Source of the DNA: Sitta carolinensis
Taxonomy: Eukaryota; Chordata; Aves; Passeriformes; Sittidae
NCBI GenBank assembly: GCA_032173965.1
Contig: CM063295.1
Span: 1,736,001-1,800,000 of the forward strand
Direction of reading: 5' to 3'
Length of the DNA stretch: 64,000 bases
Shown here: one piece after another, positions 23,894 through 32,580 of the stretch
Layout of the letters: the number at the start of each line of letters is the position of its first letter
How positions within the stretch are numbered: the stretch's first letter is position 1
Program-made: the position numbers and the translations under genes
Notes under the pieces: generated by a model
Seen by the model: only the letters and a program-made list of their open reading frames with translations
The model's database searches: none
What the model was told of the DNA's origin: nothing

Positions 23894-23904
23894 TGCGCAT
23901 GCGC
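23894..23904. promoter_or_regulatory. NRF1-type palindrome
   Basis: TGCGCATGCGC matches the palindromic NRF1 consensus. It stands four bases after a CCAAT box (23886-23890) and ten bases before an E2F-type site (23914-23921), at the distal edge of the CpG island. Confidence 0.6.
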
Positions 23905-23984
23905 TGAAGGCGCTTTCCCGCGCAGCAGGAAATGGGAGGTGATTGGGTGGTTGTGTGGTGGGCGGGGCTATGGGTGGGACACGC

Positions 23985-24470
23985 CCATTGTGGGCGGGGT
24001 ACGGGGTGGGATTGGGGATGGGAGTGGGATTGGGGATGGGGGTTGGGATGGGATTGAGGATTGGGGATGGGATTGAGGATTGGGGATGGGAGTGGGATTG
24101 GGATGGAGTGGGATTGGGGATGGGGATTGGGATGGAGTGGGATTGGGATGGGGATTGGGATGGGAGTGGATTGGGATGGGGATTGGGGATGGGAGTGGGA
24201 TTGGGGATGGGGATTGGGATGGGAGTGGGATTGGGATGGGATTGAGGATTGGGATGGGATGGGATTTGGGGGGATGGGATTGGGATGGGAGTGGGATGGG
24301 GATGGGATTGGGGATGGGGATTGGGAATGGGATTGGGGACGGAGGGGAATGATGGAATGGATGGGGATGGAATGGATGGGAATTGGATGGAATTAGGTTG
24401 GGAATGGGTGGGGGATTGATGGATGGAACTGATGGATTGGATGGATGGGTGGGCTGGGATGGCCAGGATG
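23985..24470. repeat. GGGATTGGGGATGGGAGTGG minisatellite
   Basis: Short G-run units (GGGATTGGGGAT, GGGATGGGAGTGG) repeat for nearly 500 bases just outside the XPO6 promoter, with a nested longer period. The plus strand has runs of three or more G every few bases, which is the pattern of G-quadruplex-forming DNA. Open frames of up to 111 residues here are repeat artefacts. Confidence 0.9.
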
Positions 24471-24559
24471 AGATAGGAATGAGAAGGGGATGGACCCAGA
24501 CCTGGGCCAGGGCCTGACCTGAGCCTGCAGCTGGAGCCGGAGCTGGCCCTGGCCCTGGA

Positions 24560-24970
24560 GCCAGCTCAGCCCAGCCCAGCCCAGCTCAGCCCAGCCCAGC
24601 CAGCCCAGCCCAGCCCAGCCCAGCCCAGCCCAGCTCAGCCCAGCCCAGCCAGCCCAGCCCAGCCCAGCTCAGCCCAGCCAGCTCAGCCCAGCCCAGCCCA
24701 GCCCAGCCCAGCCCAGCCCAGCTCAGCCCAGCCCAGCCCAGCCCAGCCCAGCCCAGCCCAGCTCAGCCCAGCCCAGCCCAGCTCAGCCCAGCCAGCCCAG
24801 CCCAGCTCAGCCCAGCCCAGCCCAGCCCAGCTCAGCCCAGCCCAGCTCAGCCAGCCCAGCCCAGCCCCAGCCCAGCCCAGCTCAGCCCAGCTCACCAGCC
24901 CAGCCCAGCCCAGCCCAGCCCAGCCACTCAGCAGCCCCAGCCACCAGCCCAGCTCAGCCCAGCCCAGCTT
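24560..24970. repeat. (CAGCC)n satellite with CAGCT variants
   Basis: About 400 bases of CAGCC pentamers are interrupted by CAGCT and CCAGCCAG variants. The minus strand reads as an artefactual GWAGL/ELGWA repeat protein of 96 residues, which I do not believe is expressed. Confidence 0.92.
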
Positions 24971-25689
24971 CACCTGTGCTGCCTCCTGGCTCCTACCCGG
25001 GCTGCGGAGGGGGGTCCGTGTGACAAATTAAAAGTAATGAACTGACCCAGGGCGAGGCAAACCCCCAGCCCTCCTCTGCAAGCACACCAAAGCTCCCTGG
25101 CAGGAATCCTTTGGCTGTTCTATGTCCTGCCTTTGCCTCAGCCTGGAGCTCTTGGTTTCATCGGTTTCCATTGCCCGCCCCTGCCAGGAGCGGAGCCGTC
25201 AGCGGGGACATCCAGACCCACTAACCCAGGGGATTAATGTTAGGAACCTTGAAATCCTGGCCCTAATTCTGCCTCACAAAAGCGACAAGCTGGGAGCCAC
25301 TGGAACTGGAATTCCTGACGGTTCCCAAATCCCTGCGGCACCTGCAGGGCCGAGAGGGGGCTCGGTTTGGCAGCTTTAGAGGGGACAACAGCCCTGTGGG
25401 GACATTGCAAAGGCTGGCACTTCCTTCAGAGAGTGAAACCCACCCCGGGAGGAGGGGGAACAAACCCTCGGGGGTGCTGCAGCCCTGCCCGGGGCTCTCC
25501 AGCAGCATTTCCCTCAGGGAGGATTCATTTCTATGCTCTCAGCAGAGCACTGACCCCTCCTGGCCCCAGTGCTGCTGATCCCTCTGGGCAAACGCTGCTC
25601 CTGGGCTGGGCAGGGTGGTGGGACTGCCCAGGGTGAGGAACTGCAGGGGAGGGGACACATGGCTGTGCCCATGGATCTGGTGTGCAGCC

Positions 25690-27115
25690 CGGCTCCAAAA
25701 CTGCCTCTGGGTCACCTCCAAACCTCCCAGAAACCTCCAAACCTCCCCAAAACCTGCCTCTGCGTCACCTCCAAACCTCCCCAAAACCTCAAAACCTCTC
25801 CAAAACCTGCCTGTGTCACCTCCAAACCTCCCCAAAACCTGCCTCTGCGTCACCTCCAAACCTCCCCAAAACCTCCAAACCTCTCCAAAACCTGCTTCTG
25901 TGCCACCTCCAAACCTCCCCAAAACCTCAAAACCTCCCTAAACCTCCAAAACCTGCCCGTGTCACCTCCAAACCTCCTCAAAACCTGCCTCTGCATCACC
26001 TCCAAACCTCCCCATACCTCCCCAAACCTCCAAAATGCCCTAAAACCCCTCCTGAGACCTCCACAACCCCTCCCATCTCTCCAAAACCCCTGCAACCCCT
26101 TTGAAACCTCTCCTAAACCCCTGCAACCTCTCCAAAGTCTCTCCAACCTCCCCAAAACTTCTCCAACACCTTGAAACCCCCTCCAAACTCTCCACAATCT
26201 CTCTGACATCTCCAGTACCTCTCCAAAAACCTCTCCAATATTTTGAACCCCTCCAATGCCTCCAAAACTTCCCCGATTCCTCCAAAACTCTCCAACAACC
26301 TCAAAATCTCTCAGGTCTCAAGACTTCAAGACCCTTTGAGCACCTGCAAAACCTCTCCAGCCTTCTCCAAATGTCTCCAGCATCCCTAAAACCCCACTGG
26401 AGCTTCCCAAATCCCTCCAACACCCTCCAGACCCCTCCAGAGCCACTAAAATCTATCAACTTCAAAATCCCTCAAACACCTCCAAACAGCTCCCAACACT
26501 TCCAAAATATCTTCAGCACCTCCCAAACTTCTCCAACACCTCCAAACTTCTGCAAAATTTCCACCACCTCCAAAAAACTTGTATGGCCTCCAAAACCCCT
26601 CCAACCACCCTCAAGCCTCTCTGACCCCTCCAGAACTTTTTGAAAACCCCTTTAACATTTCCAACCCCCCTCTGACATCTCCAAAGCACCAGCTACCTCT
26701 CCAAAGTCTCTCCAAAACCACTCCAAACCCCATCAACATTCTCAACATCTCCAAAATCTCCTTCAAAATGTCTCCAGAATCTCCCAAACCCTCCCAAAAA
26801 CCAATCCAGCATCTCCAGAACCTCTCCAAAATCTCTCCAATATTTCCTACGCCGCCAAAACACTCAGATGCCTCCAAGACCTCTCCAACACTCCCAAAAT
26901 CACTCCAATGCCTCCAAAATCTCTTCAACATCTCCAAAACCTCTCCAACACCTCCAGAACTCCTCTGGCACCTCCAAAACGCCTCTGACACCTCCAAACC
27001 ACCTCCAAAACTTTCCCAATACTCCCAACACCACCAAACCCCTCTGATGCCTCCAACCCTTCCAAAACCTCTCCAACACCTCCAGAACTGCTCGGGCTGC
27101 TCCCAACCCACTCGG
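25690..27115. repeat. CCTCCAAAACCT minisatellite, G-depleted on the plus strand
   Basis: About 1.4 kb of 10-20-base units based on CCTCCAAAACCTCTCCAA. The left part (25.70-26.0 kb) has a clear higher-order unit of about 45-60 bases that includes CTGCCTCTGCGTCACC; the right part is degenerate. The plus strand has almost no G, so both strands are open for long stretches (for example 202 residues on plus and 166 on minus); these frames are not genes. Confidence 0.9.
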
Positions 27116-27615
27116 AGGCCTCTCCACGCCGGGGCTGAGCCGAGGGTGTCCCTGCTGGCCTGGGAGGAGCTGCCTGGGATGGGTTGAGCACCTCAGCAGG
27201 GCTCCTCCCGCTGGGATGTGCAGCTGCCGGGCTCGTTGCCATGGTGATCATGAAAAGGATAATCCCATTATCACCCTTTGTCATCCCGGAGCAGGGGGAC
27301 AGCAGGGACAGGGATCTCCTGAGCCTGCCCAGCCAGGGGACCTGCTGCTGCCACCACGGTGGGCTTTGGGGCTGGGCTTTTGGGGGAATCCAAAAGAGAA
27401 GAAGCAGCTCCAGGCCCTGGGATGAGGGGGGAGGGATCCACAGGAGGGGAGCCTGGAGAGGAGCCTTGTTCAGACTGCTGGATCCCTGCAGGAGCCTTCT
27501 CCTCTGTCCCACTCGCCCCTGCGAAGGCCAGGGCTGGGGACAGCGTTCAGGGACGTCAGGCTGAGCTTTGCAAGGCTTGGCTTTAGAAACAACTGTCCCA
27601 AGGTGAAAGGATCAT
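27116..27615. other. Intergenic unique sequence
   Basis: GC-rich sequence between the minisatellite and the next CR1 remnant. A short stretch at 27237-27290 (GCCATGGTGATCATG and following, low in CpG) looks more constrained than its surroundings, but I recognise no gene. Confidence 0.5.
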
Positions 27616-27617
27616 AA

Positions 27618-27705
27618 AGCATGGAAGGGGGTGGGTTGGAATGCACCTTAAAACTCATCTCATAGCACCCCTGCTGTTGGAACCCAGGATGTGTCTCTGA
27701 CAGTC
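27618..27705 (-). mobile_element. Short CR1 LINE tail
   Basis: GGGTTGGAATGCACCTTAAAA and the following CTCATCTC match a reversed CR1 tail; beyond about 27.7 kb the match is lost. Confidence 0.6.
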
Positions 27706-27811
27706 CTGGATGATCCCAGCTCCAGCCAAGGGGCTCCAAAGTCCTGGCAGGGGGGTCAGAGACCCTGGGACTCCTGAGGCTTTGAGTTTGATCCATGGAA
27801 CAAATCACCAC

Positions 27812-28268
27812 CTGTGAATGAAGAACTAAAAGTCACCAAAGTTTAGATAGCATGATAGTAGTAGTTGTAGAGTGAAAAGGGAAATTTTGGGGATTTTTAC
27901 CATGGGGGCTTGGGGGGTAAGATGGAGGGATTTGGGCATTGTCCTGTCCTCCTTCCTTCTTCTTCCTAACCCCATCTTTTGGTGATGTTGGCACTTGGGG
28001 ATTGGATTAGAGTAGAATGTAACTGTCTAACACAGGTGATGGGCATTGGATCATAACTGTAAATAACTAACAGGTAATTTGTAGCATAAAAAACAGTGCC
28101 TGCCCCTGGGGCAGAGAGTGTGCCTGGGGCTGCCCTGCTGAACAGACCTGGGCAGCCCAGACAGAAAATATCTCAGATAAGAAACAATAAAGCAACCTTG
28201 AGAGCATCAGCTGAAGATTTCTGACTCATTCCTTGACAGCTGGGTTGGGAGACAGTGACCTTCTATAC
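27812..28268 (+). mobile_element. Solo-LTR-like endogenous retroviral element
   Basis: About 450 bases starting TGTGAATGAAGAAC and ending near CTATACA, with an A-rich/T-rich U3-like part, an AATAAA signal at 28186-28191, and a following CTTGAGAGCATCAGC / TCTGACTCATTCC segment typical of the R-U5 part of bird retroviral LTRs. No internal genes flank it, so it would be a solo LTR left by recombination. I could not identify a clear target-site duplication. Family assignment needs a repeat library. Confidence 0.6.
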
Positions 28269-28302
28269 ATCTCGGGGTTCCCTTGACCAAAGCAACCCCG
28301 AG

Positions 28303-28520
28303 ACCCTGCCATTGGCAGGGACCCCTCCCACTGTCCCAGGCTGCTCCCAGCCCCAGTGTCCAGCCTGACCTTGGGCACTGCCAGGGATCCAGGGGCAGCC
28401 ACAGCTGCTCTGGGCACCCTGTGCCAGGGCCTGCCCACCCTGCCAGGGAACAATTCCTGCCCAATATCCCATCCAGCCCTGCCCTCTGCCAGTGGGAAGC
28501 CATTCCCTGTGTCCTGGCTC
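28303..28520 (-). mobile_element. CR1 LINE 3' fragment lacking its terminal tail
   Basis: The shared block starts at GGCAGGGACCCCTCCCACTG and runs to GCCATTCCCTGTGTCC. The final part seen in the other copies is missing, and an LTR-like element ends only about 35 bases away. Confidence 0.83.
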
Positions 28521-30532
28521 TCCAGGTCTGTGCCCATGTTCCTTCCAGGCCCCCTTTAGACACATCAAGGTGTCCCCAGTGTCCCTGTGCCTCACACCAG
28601 GTCTCACACAGCCCCATCAGGGACTTCCTGTTACTGTTGATCCATGAAAAAACAAGGTGTGAATTCCACATCAGCCTCCAGCATCACTGGAGCCTGTGCT
28701 GGGAATGTGGCCCTGCTTCATCCGATTGTTGGAAGTGCCATTTCTTAAAGAAAATCTTCAGTCTCCCAAAGCAGTGACTGTGCCAGCCCTCGTTTCAATT
28801 TAGGGCTCCTTCATCCCTAAAAGTGGGAGCAGCAGTGCTTGGACTGTGCCTGGACCAGCCCCCAGGTCGGAGAAGCCATCCACCTTTTTTCTAAAATTTA
28901 TTTGGTAACTTTCTGGTTTAAAAACACAGAAGGAATGGAAATGCCGTGGAGCTGAACAGCTGTTTGGGGAGATGAAGGGAACAGGATTTGTGAAAATAAT
29001 TTGTTACCACATGGTTTAGCTCTCAATTTTTATTACAAACAGGCACTGAAATGCCTGTTCTCCAAGCCTCCTGCGCTGCTCCAGCCCCTTCAATCCCACA
29101 TTCAAATATTAATCACGTTTAATTGCTTTATTCCCATTTTGCAGCATTTGGGTTTTGCCCTCAGGGTGAGTCTGAGCCTCACGCCAGCCCAGCAGCTGGC
29201 TGTGCTTCCCCTCACATCCCTCCCCTCTGTTCCCATCTCCTTTATTGTTCCTGCCACGAACCGAGCTAGAACTCATTGGCAATGCCATGGAGGAATGAGC
29301 ATTTCGCTGCCCCGTCACCTCATGCAAAGCACTTTGATGAAAAGGGTTAAACTGTGTTTTATAAGTCCAATAAAGCAGCTTGGAAAAGTTTTGTCCACAA
29401 AGCCCCACCGCTCCCTACGTCTCCCAAGCTCCTTGGCAAGGAATTTGCTTATTTAGCAAGCTGTAAAAACCCAGCAGGTAAAAATTCCTGAGGAAAGTAC
29501 AAATGGGGATAATTAATGATAGAAACCCAGCAGAGCCTGGGGACAGGGAGCTCTTCCCTGGGGTGGGTCTGTGTCCTGCCCTGGTGTCCCAGGGCTGGCA
29601 TCCCACCATTCCCACATCCCTGTGCCAGCCAGGGAGGCCATGGTGGCTTTGTGGCCACCACTGCCCACCCCCTGGGGTTCATCTGGGACTAGGCTGGGGT
29701 TTGGCACCCATTCTATCCCTGGGAATGGCTTCCCAATTCCCTGTGGAGGGGGCTGCTCCCAGCCTGGGCGGAGCAAGCCCATGGGGAGCACAGCAACACC
29801 AGGCTCCAGCCAGGCTTTGTGGGTCTGATGTTTCAGGAGAGTTTGAAAGGGAAATTCATCCCAGGGCCCCCTCCAGCAGCTCCAGAGCCAGAGCAGCAGA
29901 GGAAACCATGGCAGTTCTGTCCCTCTTGCAGGTGGAGTCAAAGGACTCAAGGCTGTGTCTCCTTGTGAAGCTTTTGAACAAAGTTCAGCCTGTCCCACCC
30001 TTCTGCCCAGATCCCCAGTCCCCCCAGACAGCAGAGCAGGGTGTCCTGCTCTCCCGTGCCTCTCAGCATCCCACGGCTCTGAGGGACATCAGCACAGGTG
30101 CAGGGGGTGGAGGAGGAGGAGGATGGAGCCTGGGTTCCCATGGGCAAGGTCTCATCCGGAGGGATTTCATTCACTGAGGCAGGAGAGTCCCGTGTCCTCT
30201 TCTCCCAGGAGGCAGAGGGTGGAGGGTGAAGCCATTAGGGGCTCCCCAGGCCTGGGCACTCTCATCCCCTTCCCTTTTTCTCCAGGTTTCTGCTCCGCTC
30301 CGCTCAGCCCATTATCCAAGGCATTCAATTCTAACACTTTGGTTGTTCCTGCAGCGTGTTCCTGGTGAGTGGGTGCCTGGGTGGATGCCAGGGCCCTGGC
30401 ACCAGGGGACTGGGGGTCTGGGGGACCTGATCCCATGGACTCCCTCACTGCAATGCCCAAGGGATGCTGATGCTGCTTCTCCCTGCACCCAAGGTCCAGC
30501 ATGGAAAGAGAGTTCTTGCAAACACCCTGCAC
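28521..30532. other. Intergenic sequence
   Basis: No gene is recognised. A low-CpG, AT-richer part at about 28.9-29.5 kb could be conserved non-coding sequence. At 30285-30364 a segment is flanked by CCTTTTTCTCCAG and CCTG/GTGAGT, which would serve as acceptor and donor of a small untranslated exon, but nothing else supports that. Confidence 0.4.
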
Positions 30533-30950
30533 AGCCCAGTGGAGCCAGGCTGGGAGAGCTGGGGGTGCTCACCTGGAGAGGAGAGGGATCCAGGGAGAGC
30601 TCAGAGCCCCTGCCAGGGCCTGAAGGGGCTCCAGGAGAGCTGGAGAGGGACTGGGGACAAGGGATGGAGGGACAGCACACAGGGAATGGCTTCCAGTGCC
30701 AGAGGGCAGGGCTGGCTGGGATATTGGGCAGGAATTGTTCCCTGGCAGGGAGGGCAGGCCCTGGCACAGGGTGCCCAGAGCAGCTGTGGCTGCCCCTGGA
30801 TCCCTGGCAGTGCCCAAGGCCAGGCTGGACACTGGGGCTGGGAGCAGCCTGGGACAGTGGGAGGGGTCCCTGCCATGGCAGGGGTGGGGCAAGATGAGTT
30901 TTAAGGTTTCTTCCAACCTAAACTGTTCTGGGATTCCGAGATTCTGTGAG
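30533..30950 (+). mobile_element. CR1 LINE 3' fragment
   Basis: Forward copy of the main subfamily: CTGGGAGAGCTGGGGGTGC at the left, the shared block, and the tail AAGGTTTCTTCCAACC with GATTCTGTGAG at the right. It is nearly the mirror of the 6.9 kb copy. Confidence 0.88.
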
Positions 30951-31428
30951 ATAAAATTGGGATCACCAGAGTCTCCTGGGGAAACAGCACCCAGAGCAGC
31001 ACAGTCAGGAACTTTCTGGCCGAGAGGAATTAAAAAGCCATCGATTTCTGCCATTAGCGGGGGTGTGGCCGGAGCAGACGCCACAGACAGAGCCACTCAC
31101 TGAATAATTCAGGGCGAAAGATGACAAAGCCCAAGGCCGGGCTGGGGAAGCCTCTCCCCGATCTCCTGCTCCCCAAGGACGTGGCTTTTGCTCCTGTCCC
31201 TGGACACTGAGTGCGGGCTGGGGCGAGGGACCAAGGCTCGGTCCCAAGGACCTGGGGGACACGTGTTGGTCCCTGAGCCGGTCCCAATGGCTGGGGACAG
31301 TGACATGGCAGGGCCGTGTGGGTCTGGGGGCTCCTTACTCAGCGAGGCCTGGCATATCACCCTGGAGCAGCTGGACATTGCCGGCTTTTTTTGCATTGTG
31401 GGGACCGGGACACTCACCGAGGGGCAAA

Positions 31429-31491
31429 GGGACACTGCTGTGGGGCTGGGACACTGCTGTGGGGCTGGGACACTGCTGTGGGGTTGGGACA
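31429..31491 (+). repeat. 20-base tandem repeat, about three units
   Basis: GACACTGCTGTGGGGCTGG is repeated three times, the last unit with GGGTTGG. It lies at the left edge of the 31.5-32.6 kb CpG island. Confidence 0.85.
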
Positions 31492-31539
31492 CCCCTCACA
31501 AGGCACCGTGGTTCTCCCGTCCTGTGCCCGGTCCCACCG

Positions 31540-32580
31540 TGCCGGGGGAAACGTCGGCGATGGCTCCTGCAGCGCCCGCAGGCTCGGGCCCCCCGCGACC
31601 ACCCCGACTCAGAGATCTCCCCCCGACCGTGCCCTGTCCCCCGTGACAAGGCTGCCCAGAGCCTGGGCATGTCCCTGGGGCACAGACCGTGGGCTCCCCG
31701 GTGACTCGCAGTGCCCCGGGCGGGCGGGCTGAGTTTGCCCGGTCTCAGCCCGTGCTAGCGAGGCTGGAGGCGGCAGCGGACACCGGGAGAGGGCGGCTGG
31801 AGCCCGGGCAGGCGGCATTCGAGGAGTTAACTCCTAGCCTCGCCGCGGGAGTCGGGAGCTATTAATACTCGCACGCTGCTTTAGCTGTCAGAGCGAGCGG
31901 CTGCTCTGCCGCTGAGACGAGCCCCGCGGAGCAGCCGCTCCACGACGGCACAACTTTGCCCCTCCGTCGGTGTGTCCGGCTGCCGGACCCTGCCGGACCC
32001 TGCCGGACCGCGCCGGATCCTGTCAGAGCCCGCCGGACCCCACCTGCTGCAGGGGCCGATTCCCTCCCCGCGGCACGGGCACTGTCCGGTGCCCCGGCAC
32101 AGCCGCTCCCCACGGCCTCGGAAGCGCCGCAGGGCTCAGCCGGTGCCTCGGCCCACCCTGCCCGACCCCTGGTGCTGGCGATGCCATCCCAGGCCCCTGT
32201 TCGCAGCCGCTGAGGTCTGGCAGTGCCGCCGGCCGGGCAGCGCGATGGGTGCCGGGGTGGCGCTGGGCACGGCTGGCCCCGGCCCGAGGGCGCCGCGGGG
32301 CACGGCACAGCCCGGAGCTGCCTCCGTGCCCGGGGAGCGGCCGGTCCCGGCGCTCAGCCCGGCCGTGTGACGGGCTCCCCGGCACCATGGCCCCGGCAGG
32401 GCCGGCGTGAGCCTCCGGCCGCCGCCGGCGCGGGCGAGGACGATGCCAACCCCGCTCCGGCACTGCCTGCCCTGCGGTCGCCCTCGCCCGGGCGCGGTGG
32501 CCACCGGACCTGAGCGATGGATTCCTTCTGCTTCGTCTGCTTCCAGAAAGAGGAGCTGCAGCCCCTGCACCTGCACAGGT
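31540..32580. promoter_or_regulatory. CpG island with candidate upstream promoter
   Basis: CpG-dense sequence with a TATTAATA string at 31861-31868 followed by a GC-rich leader, a small CGGACCCTGC repeat (31975-32010), and the candidate exon ending at 32578. It could be an alternative SBK1 promoter about 6 kb upstream of the main one, or the promoter of an unrecognised transcript. There is no direct evidence for the start site. Confidence 0.45.
32517..32578 (+). CDS. Candidate first coding exon, product unknown
   Basis: An ATG at 32517 opens a frame reading MDSFCFVCFQKEE and then LQPLHLH, ending at a good donor (CACAG/GTCAGT) at 32579. The frame is phase 2 at the donor. It contains a single C-x-x-C pair and balanced amino-acid use unlike the proline/arginine/alanine-rich shadow frames around it. 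I do not recognise it. It could be an N-terminus of an unannotated transcript, an alternative SBK1 leader, or chance. I could not find a convincing in-frame partner exon. Confidence 0.3.

Larger units (their letters stand above)
23180..23960. promoter_or_regulatory. XPO6: CpG island promoter of XPO6
   Basis: CpG-dense sequence flanks the XPO6 start codon. Visible sites are an ETS/GABPA-like ACCGGAAGC at 23722-23730, a CCAAT box at 23748-23752 (inverted relative to XPO6), a YY1-type site at 23805-23817, a second CCAAT at 23886-23890, an NRF1-type TGCGCATGCGC at 23894-23904 and an E2F-type TTTCCCGC at 23914-23921. This mix is typical of broadly expressed genes with dispersed starts. There is no TATA box. 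The reading as a promoter is strong; individual site use is inference. Confidence 0.85.

Noticed and set aside
24683..24973. GWAGL repeat peptide on the minus strand
   Set aside because: It is a translation of the CAGCC satellite.
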